From positions 1 through 64,000 of the forward strand of contig JAUIKF010000037.1 of the NCBI GenBank assembly GCA_030430575.1: a stretch of DNA of 64,000 bases, written 5' to 3'. Under the pieces are notes generated by a model, which saw nothing but the letters and a program-made list of their open reading frames with translations, made no database searches and was not told the origin of the DNA. A program made the position numbers and the translations under genes. Below, one piece after another: positions 35,101 to 43,032 of this stretch; position 1 is the stretch's first letter, and each line of letters starts with the position of its first letter. Source of the DNA: Bacteroidia bacterium. GTDB taxonomy: Bacteria > Bacteroidota > Bacteroidia > J057.

Positions 35101-36606
35101 GACGTCTTGCGAGAATTCACCCACTTGATAGCTTTGACCATTGAAGGTGTATTCAAAAGCTACAAAAAGTACTTGGTTGGCCACGGCCCGTTGATTCATC
35201 GAAATATACCCAAGCTGTGGGTCAAAGCTGAATTCATTATTATCCAGCTTCCGCATATTGGTCACCCGTTCGTAGTCCAGGCCTTCTTGCATACCAATAG
35301 CATCCAGGGCATCGGGAGCCGTACGGTAATCCCGAAAGGCGGGATCAGCCGTCAGCTTGCCATATAGATCATTGGCATCATTGTCGGGAAAGCGAACGGC
35401 GGTGCTACCATTGATGGTATCATTGAAGATCAATCCCAGTCCGCCATTGGGCGCACGGTTGCTATTTTCCCCCAAATCCACCAGTCCAACCGCATTACGG
35501 TTATTTTGAGTCGTAGATCCTCGTTGGTTATTGATCCAAACTTCTATTCGGTTGATCCTGACAGTTGAGTTCACCTGTGGCAAATTGACCAATGCAGGTT
35601 CGTAACGTGAGCGGAAGTAATGAGAGAGAAAATAGTGACGGTACTCGTCGTATTGCGCTACTTCCTGCTCAAATGGCGTCTCTATTGCTCCCCCACCAGC
35701 GATACTCACTGTCTCTACTTTTCCACGCTCTGTAGAAGCCACCGCAATGATATTGATGGGTCCGAATTTGAGGCCCGCTTTTAACCCAAATAGATTGGAA
35801 CGCCCTTGAATCAGGGTATTTCCTAGCGGCATGCTTACATTACCCGCTTCTATGCTCTGGAGAATTTTGTCCTCATCTCCTTCCCATTTCAGCTTCAACT
35901 GGTTCTCAAAATCAAAAGTCGCCTTGGTATCAAAATTGAAATTGAGGTTCATCAATTTCCCTATTTGTCCCGTTACCCCCAACTGGATCTGCTGGTCAAA
36001 ATTGAAGGTCGTGACGCGCTGCTGACGCAGGGGGAGAGAGGGGTTGTCTGTCCGGTTGCGATCGAGGGAGAAATTGAGGGTAGCGTAGCCAGTAGGGCGT
36101 ATTTCAACGGTTCCTCCTCCAAATATGTCACTGATTTCTCCTAGCTCGAAGGTCGGGATGAGCCCAGGCTTCTCGCCGTCCCCTTGGGCCAGCGATTGTT
36201 CGCGATAGTATTCGGCAATGCCGTTTTTTCTCCGATACTCCAGATAATCCTCAAAAGAGATCCAGGAAGGCGGACGCATGTCAACACCTCCGATTCTTTC
36301 ATGGATATAATAACCTTTTCCGTCTTCAGAGAGTTCAAATTCTACCTTGACGTTACTGGGGTTTTTGAGGTACATGGGAGACACATACCCCTGCCGTGTA
36401 GCATCCCCGACACGGTCATTGGGGTTGCGTTTTTTCTTAGATGTGTCCTCATCTACAGAATAAAAAAGTTCTGGCGGCTCATAGGGCATTTGCCATACGA
36501 CTGCTGATGGGATAGAATCTGCTAAGGTTTGTGGAGGGGTCGCTTCTTCACCTGAGAATACAGATGCCACGACCGATACCAATAATGCTATACTGAACTC
36601 GGACAA
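29155..36606 (-). CDS. sprA: SprA, T9SS outer-membrane translocon / gliding protein
   Basis: 2483-residue outer-membrane protein SprA, the large beta-barrel through which T9SS cargo crosses the outer membrane; in gliding bacteria it is also needed for motility. The length matches Flavobacterium SprA (about 2400 aa). A short hydrophobic N-terminus is followed by the conserved PSNVKVEFELSEDGKGYYIHERIGG region, then GYATLNFSLDRNRTDNPSLPLRQQRVTTFNFDQQIQLGVTG-like barrel strands, several SprA N-type repeats and a C-terminus of alternating beta strands ending in KIRFSLAN. The frame is intact. It follows ruvA by 156 bp, an arrangement seen elsewhere in Bacteroidota. It would export the six sorting-domain proteins of this window. 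The precise N-terminal residue is uncertain. Confidence 0.96.
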   Translation of the reverse strand: MSEFSIALLVSVVASVFSGEEATPPQTLADSIPSAVVWQMPYEPPELFYSVDEDTSKKKRNPNDRVGDATRQGYVSPMYLKNPSNVKVEFELSEDGKGYYIHERIGGVDMRPPSWISFEDYLEYRRKNGIAEYYREQSLAQGDGEKPGLIPTFELGEISDIFGGGTVEIRPTGYATLNFSLDRNRTDNPSLPLRQQRVTTFNFDQQIQLGVTGQIGKLMNLNFNFDTKATFDFENQLKLKWEGDEDKILQSIEAGNVSMPLGNTLIQGRSNLFGLKAGLKFGPINIIAVASTERGKVETVSIAGGGAIETPFEQEVAQYDEYRHYFLSHYFRSRYEPALVNLPQVNSTVRINRIEVWINNQRGSTTQNNRNAVGLVDLGENSNRAPNGGLGLIFNDTINGSTAVRFPDNDANDLYGKLTADPAFRDYRTAPDALDAIGMQEGLDYERVTNMRKLDNNEFSFDPQLGYISMNQRAVANQVLFVAFEYTFNGQSYQVGEFSQDVPAAGSGTNLLFLKMLKPASVKPNYTDTRGNVQMYPAWDLMMKNIYSIGYGIERQGFFLDITYNSGTSDGKLNYLPTGPIANKLLIQATELDRLTNHTAPNPDNYFDFIEGRTIIPDRGLIIFPVLEPFGDYLRAQLEPDQDAINEYVFDPLYDGTQQDAIQNFPRLNRYALQGFYRSSGGNEIPLNAFNLQEGSVTVTANGVPLVEGSDYLVDYFGGKVTILNEALLTSGQKIDVNYESSSLYNVQSKTLLGARAEYAPTDNLTLGLTALNLSERPFTQKTTLGDEPTNNLLWGIDAAYRTESEWLTKAIDKLPLISTKQTSSIQGNVEFAQFKPGQPRQVQTERDKSNIYLDDFEAAKTNFVLSGINQWKLAAFPEDNPAVDDPVDTDPSPLARNFTRGKLAWYQIDQSFLQGFGRPNIPAEDIRDNYTRMVTIQEIFPTSRPAFGASIQPTFDLHYIPDERGHYNYTTDVDPATGKLKNPKDNWAGVTRQVTVNNDFEATNVEFLEFWMMDPFMKEPNHTGGKVYFNLGRISEDVLPDKAISLENGLPRNELDVNNIDTTVWGRVPIGLPPNQTFSNDPAERTFQDIGLDGLNNDNERSFYDSAYLRPLEAVLGVNHPAYQQALADPSTDDFLHFRDADYETNGTGILGRYLKFNGMEGNSPPGSNAQSGGNFLTLGSQEPDAEDINQNGNLSTAEEYFQYEIDLKPSAMVPGTNFIVDSIQSTVNVDNRTTEVTWFQFRIPVADLSREAINNISNLKSVDFVRMFLTGFEDSVILRLTEFQLVATQWRRFQNNYQLQPVCEFIGPAGFQSAQFEIGSVSIEENSQKSPFNYTLPPGIQRQQLNGNTQAGFLQNERSLLLSAKDLMPGDARGAFKVVKVDLRNYQRLKLWVHAEAIGDPIQANFVDTGDAACFIRLGQDNEENYYEYEMPLTPSDPFSPAPQSINNIWPESNEMDILLTDFQAAKAARDRSAVPPGEPFYYTNGLPNGHKIIVRGTPVLSDLRNIMIGARNPRPCPDEFTPIQDVDVELWINELRLTDFDKTSGWATNANFSVQGADFFTLNGSISNRTPGFGGLEQKVSERSQENTFRYDLAGNFSLGKLFPQNWGINLPMYVTYGEQKITPKFNPREPDIRTKELLESIEEKPQRDSTRREFQDYSRNQSVSFNNVRVQKLPDPNAKPDPKGPKAKMPWSAEKFDFTFSYNEQLNRSAFVERLRRTQHRFVINYRYNFQPVEIKPFKAWKRKNPISLFNFNLLPNAFSMTLHGNRDFEERKMRTGSTFGGSVEPTFAKNFELARTYNLTWNLTQSLSVNFTATNSSRVDEVRGYYEDATPAEQDSVGTVWDNLFKIGRDTARGHYNMVNMGRNIGYTQNMALTYQMPFNKFTWTSWINGNVNYAGSFQWTQAPENNKALGATISNAQNLQGTGRVDLKGLYGKITPIKKLMDAIDKRAREKEQKRRAKQREKEAAKKGQSANKPAGRNPQRPQGPVAEEDTSRFKALRNIGQELLRIVFSVQSLDLSINRNANTILPGYIPATDNFGLDFRYESPFDDESFQPTGALPPTPGFVFGSQKDIRHLAGQNGWISRDSTLSNFYARNLNEQINGRTSVELFKGFRIDFNVNRMRNENFSELFRWNQDSLAYIGSDQLVNGSFNMSYIFLNTAFEKNEDFSQAFDDFDRSREEISRRLRDRNPWADSLGLSSVAFQNGYSKGNQDVLIPALLAGYSITGASNIELNNFPKIPLPNWNINYNGLNNLPFLKGVMNSFTLRHAYRATYNVSSFSNNLNAEVDSRGFVTNTETKQDLNGNDFEEFYSTDNIQSVQINEQFSPLLGVQMNFKNGVTSSIDYKKDRRLSFSTGTLQLTEQRSEDVSVMIGWRKDKLNAQFRLLGRDFDLQNSLNAQFRFTLSDNRTRNRTLDSNLSPEYTQGSFNLILEPTIDYVINTRVNIQLFFKQNITKPYTSNTYRTGFTSGGFKIRFSLAN

Positions 36607-36762
36607 AATTTCGCTCTTTTAATTAAATACAAAGAATCGATCAAAAAATCACATATCAAAGTATAGCATTTACATCATAGGCACTAACGGGGGGATTAAG
36701 TAGCGTTGTTGGGGTAAAAGTACTAAATACTTCTGAAGGATGAAGTGCAATTTTTTCCCTCA

Positions 36763-37365
36763 CTAGGGATTTCTGAGGGAAAGTTTAATTATTTCCTCAA
36801 CTGTGAGGGTTTCCTTAGTCGATTTAAGGATTTTGTCGATGCGTTTGCCAGCTTCTTGGCGAGAGAAACCAAGGTTGGTGAGGGCCATGAGGGCTTCCGC
36901 CTTGAGCTGGCCTGCCGTTGCTGCGGGGCCAGCAGTTCCATCTGTGGCAGTGGGAAATTCTCCGTCTATTTTCAGTTTATCTTTCAGTTCCAGAATGATA
37001 CGGCCCGCGGTTTTGGCACCGATGCCTTTGATCCGCTTGAGGCTGACGGTATCTTCCATGCGGATCGCCTGAAACAGGTCAGCAGGAGAGCTGCTGGAAA
37101 GGATAGTCAGCGCCGTGCTGGCCCCTACGCCAGAGACGCCGATCAATTGCTCGAATATGCGTTGTTCTTGTAATTCGGCAAAGCCGTATAGGAGTTGCGC
37201 ATCTTCCCGAACGACCATAAAGGTATGCAGTTTAAGCTGCTTTTGCCCTTTGATCTTGTCATAGGTATGCATGCTGATCAGCACGCGGTAGCCTACGCCA
37301 TTACATTCGATGATGACATTGCCTGGTTCTATATGGGTGATTTCCCCTTTCAGGTATGCGATCAT
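36763..37365 (-). CDS. ruvA: Holliday junction branch migration protein RuvA
   Basis: 200-residue RuvA, the tetrameric protein that binds Holliday junctions and recruits the RuvB motor. The OB-fold N-domain starts MIAYLKGEITHIEPG and has CNGVGYRVLIS. The double helix-hairpin-helix domain has LIGVSGVGASTALTILS and LKRIKGIGAKTAGRIILELK. The C-terminal RuvB-contact domain has EALMALTNLGFSRQEAGKRI. It is upstream of sprA on the same strand. The upstream region is a (TGTGGTT)-type repeat rather than an obvious promoter. Confidence 0.97.
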   Translation of the reverse strand: MIAYLKGEITHIEPGNVIIECNGVGYRVLISMHTYDKIKGQKQLKLHTFMVVREDAQLLYGFAELQEQRIFEQLIGVSGVGASTALTILSSSSPADLFQAIRMEDTVSLKRIKGIGAKTAGRIILELKDKLKIDGEFPTATDGTAGPAATAGQLKAEALMALTNLGFSRQEAGKRIDKILKSTKETLTVEEIIKLSLRNP

Positions 37366-37374
37366 GGAAGAACG

Positions 37375-37478
37375 TTTGTGGTTTGTGGTCTGTGGTCTGT
37401 GGTCTGTGGTTTGTGGTTTGTGGTTTGTGGTTTGTGATTGCCTTTTTAACCACAGACAACAAACTACAGACCTCAGAC
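37375..37478. repeat. GTTTGTGGTCTGTGG array with inverted right arm
   Basis: About nine TGTGGTT/TGTGGTC heptamers (37375-37436) face a right arm ACCACAGACAACAAACTACAGACC (as parts, 37449-37478). Uniform short units and no spacers distinguish it from a CRISPR. It separates the outer-membrane barrel gene from ruvA. Confidence 0.85.
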
Positions 37479-37484
37479 TTTGTC

Positions 37485-38315
37485 TTAAATATCTGAACTA
37501 GCAGGTGATGGACTCTTGGGGAAACGATTGCCCCCGAGGGTATAGGTAATCCCTATCAAGACGCCAAGGCTAGCGTTATACGAGGCAGCACGCGCTGCTG
37601 GCCAATAGTCCTGACGATTAGTCTGACCAGCTTCAGTGACGCGGAAGGAAGCCGTTTTGTCTTCGGCATCATCCAGGCCATAGTCACCTCTCAGACGGAG
37701 GTTTAGCACAAAGTCGTCTACAAGTTTAATATCAAATCCCACTTCTCCCACCACGCTATAGGTACGATTGGTATAAAGCGCATAGGTGTCGGGATAATCA
37801 GTGACATTGGGAGGAATAGGGAGGATATACTCTGTGTCTGTGGTATACTCGAAAGCCCTGGTGAGCAAGTTCATCTGTAGACCTGCATAGGCTGAAAACG
37901 AAATTTTTGAGACCGTAGGGTCCGCTGTATGAAAGCCGATCATCAATGGGATCTTGAGGTACTCAAGACGGGTTGTGTTTAGGTCACACAAGTATTCCTC
38001 GCCCCTGTAACGACACGTACTGGTCCCACTGGCAAGGTCACGCGTAGAATGGCGGACGCCAGCCTGGGTATAAAGAACATTTAAGCGAATGCCAAAAGCA
38101 GCACCTGGGTTCCACCCAAGGACCAGACCGCCGGCCATATTGGGGAGGAACTCTTGCTGGAAAAATCCAGGCTGGTAGAGCAGTCGATCATCAGCATTAA
38201 ATAGGGTAGAGACCGTGGGCATTCCAAATGCTCCCACTTTAAGGCCTTTTTGCGCTTGGACCGAGCCACAGATCATGAGCAGGGATACAAGCAGGATGAG
38301 GCTAACATTTCGCAT
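37485..38315 (-). CDS. outer-membrane beta-barrel protein (PorT-like family)
   Basis: 276-residue exported protein with a signal peptide (MRNVSLILLVSLLMICGSVQAQ) and alternating hydrophobic strands ending in aromatic residues, as in the Bacteroidota outer-membrane beta-barrel family often labelled PorT-like. Segments such as LEYLKIPLMIGFHT, FSAYAGLQMNLLT, VVGEVGFDIKLVDDFVLNLRLRGDYGLDD and ASLGVLIGITYTLG are typical strand pairs of an 8-strand barrel. It is a small barrel of unknown cargo. The genuine PorT of the T9SS is similar in size, but this family is broad and I would not name it PorT. The stop lies beside repeat DNA. Confidence 0.82.
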   Translation of the reverse strand: MRNVSLILLVSLLMICGSVQAQKGLKVGAFGMPTVSTLFNADDRLLYQPGFFQQEFLPNMAGGLVLGWNPGAAFGIRLNVLYTQAGVRHSTRDLASGTSTCRYRGEEYLCDLNTTRLEYLKIPLMIGFHTADPTVSKISFSAYAGLQMNLLTRAFEYTTDTEYILPIPPNVTDYPDTYALYTNRTYSVVGEVGFDIKLVDDFVLNLRLRGDYGLDDAEDKTASFRVTEAGQTNRQDYWPAARAASYNASLGVLIGITYTLGGNRFPKSPSPASSDI

Positions 38316-38375
38316 AGGTTGAGTCGGTAAAATTTAGCAATACCAAAACTAAAACTAATTTAGGTTCTTTGCAAT

Positions 38376-39110
38376 TTGTTATCTTGTGAAAAAATTGGGA
38401 CGGTCCATGGTCCAAATGCCGTATTTGGTCCAGCCAAGAAACAGAAAAACACAGAAACCTCCAAAAACTCTCCTCCATTGGCAGCAACGTATCTCTCCAT
38501 CCACCCCGAATCCCCTCAACCTAGATTTATCAGCCGAGTTGTCGATTGCCTTCGCAAGGGCGGCATTATCATCTATCCTACCGACACACTCTATGGGTTG
38601 GGATGTGATATGTACAACAAAAAAGCAGTGGAGCGTATCTGCCAACTCAAGGGTATTTCGCCCGAAAAAGCACAGCTAAGCTGCATTTGCCCCGACCTCA
38701 AGACAGCAGGAGCTTACACCATTCAGCTCTCCAATCCCGTCTTCAAACTCATGCGAAAGACCTTGCCAGGGCCCTACACCTATGTCCTGCAAGCCTCCAA
38801 AGAAGTGCCTCGTCACTTCCAGTCCAAGCGCAAGACCATCGGCATCCGTGTCGTAGACCACGCCATCACCAATGCTATCGTCCAAGAACTCGGACATCCC
38901 CTTCTCAGCACCAGCCTTCCTCCTGACGAAGACGAACCGTCTTACATCATCTATCCCGAAGAGATTCGGGAGCGGTACCATAAGCGCGTCGACTTCATCG
39001 TCGACGGAGGTTATGGAGAGATGGAAGGGTCTACAGTCTTGGACTGTAGTGGGGAAGAGATTGTGGTGCTGCGGGAAGGGAAGGGAACGCTGGAGGGGCT
39101 GGGGATTTGA
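38376..39110 (+). CDS. Sua5/YciO/YrdC-family protein
   Basis: Member of the L-threonylcarbamoyladenylate synthase fold (YciO branch). The conserved core starts TYLSIHPESPQPRFI and has GGIIIYPTDTLYGLGCD, KGISPEKAQLSCICPDL, LPGPYTYVLQAS and KTIGIRVVDH. TsaC/Sua5 proteins make the ATP-dependent precursor of the t6A tRNA modification; YciO relatives are less active and their role is debated. The start is unclear: the long frame uses TTG at 38376, giving 244 aa, but the family normally begins near the TTG at 38478 (210 aa). The extra 34 residues are low in conserved features. It is divergent from the barrel gene. Confidence 0.85.
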   Translation: MLSCEKIGTVHGPNAVFGPAKKQKNTETSKNSPPLAATYLSIHPESPQPRFISRVVDCLRKGGIIIYPTDTLYGLGCDMYNKKAVERICQLKGISPEKAQLSCICPDLKTAGAYTIQLSNPVFKLMRKTLPGPYTYVLQASKEVPRHFQSKRKTIGIRVVDHAITNAIVQELGHPLLSTSLPPDEDEPSYIIYPEEIRERYHKRVDFIVDGGYGEMEGSTVLDCSGEEIVVLREGKGTLEGLGI

Positions 39111-39117
39111 GGGGATG

Positions 39118-39160
39118 ATTGCAAAGTTCAAACTCAAATACAAGCTCAAACTCAATTTTC
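39118..39160. repeat. CAAACTC low-complexity tract
   Basis: CAAAGTTCAAACTCAAAT followed by ACAAGCTCAAACTCAATTTT, immediately downstream of the YciO-like gene. It is the same text class as 20724-20795 and 53983-54044. No opposing arm was found here. Confidence 0.6.
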
Positions 39161-39283
39161 TACTAGGCTTGATTCCTGAATTGTACTACGGCCTTTGGAG
39201 GAATTAAGAATTTTCTAGCCATAATTACCCTAGGGTAGACGCCCAATAAAGGTTATATTTGGCTATAAAATCGGTCATACCTT

Positions 39284-39508
39284 ATGTCTTTAGTAGAAAC
39301 ATATTTGATTTGGATTAAAAAACTGAGTGTAGATGCACGATTAGGGTTGATTGCTAGAATATCAGATTCTCTTCGAAAAGAAGCCGTTGACAGGAGTACG
39401 CAATTTTTTGCTACTTGTGGGAAATTAGAATCAGAGGAGACGGATGATGAATTAATTGATGAAATTCGGTCAGCGAGGTATTTTAGAGACAAATCGATTG
39501 AATTTTAA
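39284..39508 (+). CDS. small orphan antitoxin-like protein
   Basis: 74-residue protein with an ATG start. The N-terminal half is helical (SLVETYLIWIKKLSVDARLGLIARISDSLRK) and the C-terminal end DDELIDEIRSARYFRDKSIEF matches the tail of Bacteroidota type II antitoxins that pair with PIN-domain (VapC-type) toxins, where the last residues wrap the toxin. No toxin gene follows: the next gene, on the other strand, overlaps its stop codon by 3-4 bases (TTAA). It is thus an orphan antitoxin, or a remnant whose toxin was lost. The family call rests on the tail only. Confidence 0.65.
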   Translation: MSLVETYLIWIKKLSVDARLGLIARISDSLRKEAVDRSTQFFATCGKLESEETDDELIDEIRSARYFRDKSIEF

Positions 39509-40002
39509 CCATGCCCTCCCCAATGCCGCTTCACCACCAACCTCATCATCTCCTCCAAATACTTTTGATCCACCGCAGAAAAATCCGCTAGCTGATCGCT
39601 ATCGACATCTAGCACGCCTTTCACTTCGCCTTCGGCGATGAGGGGCACAACAATCTCCGATTGAGAAGCACTGCTGCAGGCAATATGGCCTGGGAAGGCG
39701 TTGACATCATCGACGACCAGCGTCTTTTGCTGGGTCGCAGCAGCGCCGCAGACGCCACGGTCCAGCGCGATGCGCGTGCAGGCCAACGGCCCTTGGAAAG
39801 GCCCCAGGACCAGTTCTCCATCTATCATGCGATAGAAGCCCACCCAGAAGAAGCCCATGGCTTCTTTGAGGACAGCCGCTATATTGGCAAGGTTGGCGAT
39901 GAGGTCCGGCTCATCGGCGATCAAGGCCTTGACTTGTGGAAGGAGTTCCTGGTAGCGCTCGGCCCTGCTGAGCCCTTCGGATAGTATAAGTGATTCGGAC
40001 AT
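39505..40002 (-). CDS. msrC: free methionine-(R)-sulfoxide reductase (GAF domain)
   Basis: 165-residue GAF-domain enzyme that reduces free methionine-R-sulfoxide with thioredoxin. The three active-site cysteines are present with exact spacing: Cys75 in GPLACTRI, Cys85 in RGVCGAA and Cys109 in GHIACSSASQSEIVVP. The intervals of 10 and 24 residues equal those of E. coli fRMsr (Cys84, 94, 118). The N-terminal helix and FFWVGFYRM aromatic pocket are also conserved. It protects against oxidative damage in the cytosol. It converges with the small antitoxin-like gene and overlaps its stop. Confidence 0.95.
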   Translation of the reverse strand: MSESLILSEGLSRAERYQELLPQVKALIADEPDLIANLANIAAVLKEAMGFFWVGFYRMIDGELVLGPFQGPLACTRIALDRGVCGAAATQQKTLVVDDVNAFPGHIACSSASQSEIVVPLIAEGEVKGVLDVDSDQLADFSAVDQKYLEEMMRLVVKRHWGGHG

Positions 40003-40074
40003 CTGGAGATTGCGTAACTATTTCAAAAAAATATCCTATTAATCCTGCAAATCTTGTCAATCCTGTCATAAAAA

Positions 40075-40103
40075 GAAAAAGAGGCAAAAAGTTTTGCCCC
40101 TTG
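40075..40103 (-). terminator. intrinsic terminator after the large T9SS gene
   Basis: On the minus strand, AAGGGGCAAAAC faces TTTTGCCTCTTTTTC: an A-rich/G-C stem followed by T residues, about 64 bp past the stop codon of the T9SS protein gene. Confidence 0.75.
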
Positions 40104-40166
40104 AAACAAAGAATGAGAAACACATTTTCTAATAATTAATCAATAATCATTCAATTAATCATCAAG

Positions 40167-42650
40167 TCATCGAATGAGCTGAATCTTCTTGGTAAGGATG
40201 CCCTGACCATTAGAGGCTTTCAACAAGTAGATACCTGGTGTCAAGTGCGTCAGGGACAAGGTATTTTTCCCTGTATGCGCTTTATGCGTCATCACAGGGC
40301 GACCTTGAAGGTCATATAGGACGAGGTCCAATTCGTATACATTTTCCACCTGTACCAGCAATTGGCCTTTATTGGGATTAGGATAAAGCGTCATGGTGTT
40401 GGTCGGGAGGGTTGGTGGAATACCGACATTGTCGTTGGTTATAATGATCCGTCCATCTACGGGATAAATAGGAATTTCAGTCCCATCCGTACGGATTACG
40501 CGTAGGTCCACCACTTCCAGGTACAGGGTATCGAATATCTGCCGCTTCCCTGTAATATCATCAATCATGATAATATCGAGCCGAGCGATTTCTCCATGAT
40601 TTCCCCTGAAAGTATGATCATCTCGACTAATACCGATATTGATGCGTCCGTCTTGGAATTGATCTTTTTGCATGCTAAAAAGATCTGTCCCTGGCGTTCC
40701 TAACCATGAATTTTCAACGGTAATGTGTGCAGAGCCAGAATCCACCAATTCGCTGTCATAGGTGATGCTAAAGGCGACACCATATACGCTGTCGGCAGGC
40801 AAAGAGTCCGTTCCCAGCAAGATGGGGATAGACAGGGTGTCTCCTGTCAAGACAGCGAAATTAGGCGTTTGAAGCCAAAGGGGCGGATCGCCTGGACCGC
40901 CTGAACGGCTAGTCTTGAAATGGGTATTGGCATAATTCAGGGAAATGCCCAAGGTGTCATCTACATTGATAATGGTATCTCCATTGGTATTGGCGTAGGT
41001 GTAGTCCACACCGCCGAGAATGGTATCTCCCCAAGCAGATGCCTGCTTGCCGCTCCACGTCAGGCTCTGGTCCTGACGGGCTGGTCCTGTCTCGCCGTAG
41101 GCCAGGCCGATGGCCAGCACGTCAAAGTTGTTGGCGGTCCCGTCATTGTCGGCGTCGCCAGGCCATACGCAGAAGTCAGCGTATGCGACTACTACAGAGT
41201 CCTTGGATTCTCTATGAAAGGGGTCACGAAGGGTAGAATCCACAACAAGAACAGAATAAGTACCTGGCAAACCCACTTTGATAGAAGTTCCCGTTGCATT
41301 GGTATTCCATGCATAGGAAAAAGGACCAGAAGCTGGAATCCCATAAATGGTAGGACTGAGTACCAAACTATCACCTGGGCAGATGTAAATGGTATCTTCT
41401 GGAAATACAGCCAAAAGGCTCGTGTCTGCTACATCAATTGTAATCGCATAGTCCGTCAGTGCTGTAAGGCCACACCAAGTAGAATCTATTAACCGAACTC
41501 CAAATGCATGGCGACCACTTACTTTTGGAATCCATTGAAATTCCGCTACAGGGTCGATTCCACTGACAATATTTGTCTTAGTGGGGTCAGAATCGTCATA
41601 GAATTCAGCCCCTAGTTGAGGTAAATTATCAGTCCAGGTAACCGTGCTTTTATCCCCGTCATTATCCATTACCTGCAATTCAAATCGCAGCTGCTCCCCT
41701 ATCGCAGCACGCACAGTAAAGGAATCTACCCATCCCCCCCCCCAAACACTGTCTGTGACTTGTGGAGGAACCAAATAAGGCAATTCGCCGATTAGCGGAT
41801 CTACTGTCGTAGGATTGACCACTTCAAAGCTCATGTCTCGCATATAAGTGGTCAGCAGCATCCCATCGCGATATTCCTTTACCTCCACACACACTGGTGC
41901 CTGGACTTCACCTCCTGGCGAAGGCAGGAAAGTCAGGTTACCAGTGAGGGGATCAAGGGATACTTCCCAGTTGGGTCCCATAGGCTGGGCGAGGGAGTAT
42001 CCAGACAAATAAGTGATAGGGGCGTTGGCAGTATCCAAACAATCCACAAAATGGAACGACAAAGAATCTCCATCAGGATCGTCTGCCCCCAGACTCGCAT
42101 GAGCAATAGTAGAGTCGAGTATATAAACAGTCGGTGGGAATAAGAAATTAGGCGAATGATTACAGAAAGTAAAATCTATCGGCCCCGTCCTGACATAGAG
42201 GTCTGCATCCGCAGCGCCATTGGTCATGTCGCTAGATCGACAACAACCATCAAATACAATCCAGAATTCACAAGCAGGAGAAATCCCAGAAAAATCCACG
42301 TCCAGGTATTGAACATATTCCTTTACGCCGCCTATGGCAGAGGGCGGCGGGCTAGGTTGGACACAACTATTGGGAATGAGTGGACAGATAGGCGTCACTT
42401 CTATGATATGGGTGGTAGCCCAAGTTCCTGGCAAAGTAGGCGAAGGACACATCCCTTCTAACCAAATATCAGGGGAATCAATAGGCGTGGTATCACACAC
42501 AATATAGCGCGTCACGATGATACGATACTGATCAGATCCTTTACACTCATAGCGAAGGTCTACCCCGATTTCATTTTGGCTAAATGCATTTACACAAGTA
42601 AGCAATAGCCCACTTATACATAATAGCCGCAACAGGGAGAGGAACTTCAT
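40167..42650 (-). CDS. large T9SS surface protein with dockerin-like segment
   Basis: 827 residues from the chosen start MKFLSLLRLLCISGLLLTC, which opens a signal peptide ending VNAFSQ; a start at 42740 would add 30 poorly supported residues. The body is beta-rich with Ig/cadherin-like modules (DDPDGDSLSFHFVDC; LRFELQVMDNDGDKSTVTW). A dockerin-like calcium stretch is visible around WPGDADNDGTANNFDVLAIGL and NTNGDTIINVDDTLGISL, with paired Dx(N)DGxxNxxD loops. A T9SS sorting domain closes the protein (LYPNPNKGQLLV, LYDLQGRPV, GIYLLKASNG). It is probably an adhesin or matrix protein. Nothing identifies a ligand. It has its own terminator and no operon partner. Confidence 0.85.
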   Translation of the reverse strand: MKFLSLLRLLCISGLLLTCVNAFSQNEIGVDLRYECKGSDQYRIIVTRYIVCDTTPIDSPDIWLEGMCPSPTLPGTWATTHIIEVTPICPLIPNSCVQPSPPPSAIGGVKEYVQYLDVDFSGISPACEFWIVFDGCCRSSDMTNGAADADLYVRTGPIDFTFCNHSPNFLFPPTVYILDSTIAHASLGADDPDGDSLSFHFVDCLDTANAPITYLSGYSLAQPMGPNWEVSLDPLTGNLTFLPSPGGEVQAPVCVEVKEYRDGMLLTTYMRDMSFEVVNPTTVDPLIGELPYLVPPQVTDSVWGGGWVDSFTVRAAIGEQLRFELQVMDNDGDKSTVTWTDNLPQLGAEFYDDSDPTKTNIVSGIDPVAEFQWIPKVSGRHAFGVRLIDSTWCGLTALTDYAITIDVADTSLLAVFPEDTIYICPGDSLVLSPTIYGIPASGPFSYAWNTNATGTSIKVGLPGTYSVLVVDSTLRDPFHRESKDSVVVAYADFCVWPGDADNDGTANNFDVLAIGLAYGETGPARQDQSLTWSGKQASAWGDTILGGVDYTYANTNGDTIINVDDTLGISLNYANTHFKTSRSGGPGDPPLWLQTPNFAVLTGDTLSIPILLGTDSLPADSVYGVAFSITYDSELVDSGSAHITVENSWLGTPGTDLFSMQKDQFQDGRINIGISRDDHTFRGNHGEIARLDIIMIDDITGKRQIFDTLYLEVVDLRVIRTDGTEIPIYPVDGRIIITNDNVGIPPTLPTNTMTLYPNPNKGQLLVQVENVYELDLVLYDLQGRPVMTHKAHTGKNTLSLTHLTPGIYLLKASNGQGILTKKIQLIR

Positions 42651-42791
42651 AAAGGTTTGAGGTTGTTGGTTAAGGTTTTTACACTTAAGGGATTGATTAT
42701 GAACTACATAGTCGATCACCTGTTTCCGTTCAAGGTACAATTTGAAACTAAATATTCAGGTCCCAAAAAACATCGAAGCACGTTTCTGATA

Positions 42792-43020
42792 AAATCAAAA
42801 TAAAAATTAAAATTAAAATTAAAATTAAATAGCTGACAATCAGTGAATTAATAATAAATCAATCAATAATTCCACCCCTTTTTCTGAATTTTTCTGCACT
42901 TTGAGTATCTTGAGTGATTAGATTGATATACTAGTTTTGTAAAACCCTGACAGGCAGTTTATATTTTCACCCTTTGGCAGGCTCAGGACATATTTTCATT
43001 TTCATTTTAACTTTGATTTA
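42792..43020. repeat. AAAATT arrays flanking the 43033 gene promoter region
   Basis: This lies in the 382-bp gap between two divergent genes. A left tract of ATTAAA hexamers (42792-42830) faces a right tract TTTTCATTTTCATTTTAAC (42993-43011). Between them are a candidate promoter and CCTTTGGCAGGCTCAGGA (42971-42988), a text related to the CTGAGC units elsewhere. No gene is seen. Confidence 0.6.
42932..42939 (+). promoter_or_regulatory. candidate promoter of the helical-repeat gene
   Basis: TAGTTTTG fits TAnnTTTG and has a TTGA element (42910-42913) 18 bp before it, close to Bacteroidota spacing. It is about 94 bp upstream of the ATG at 43033. Confidence 0.45.
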
Positions 43021-43032
43021 TTCTTCAAAGAT

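Noticed and set aside
37375-37478. CRISPR-like array
   Set aside because: Units are 7 nt without spacers and there are no cas genes in the window.
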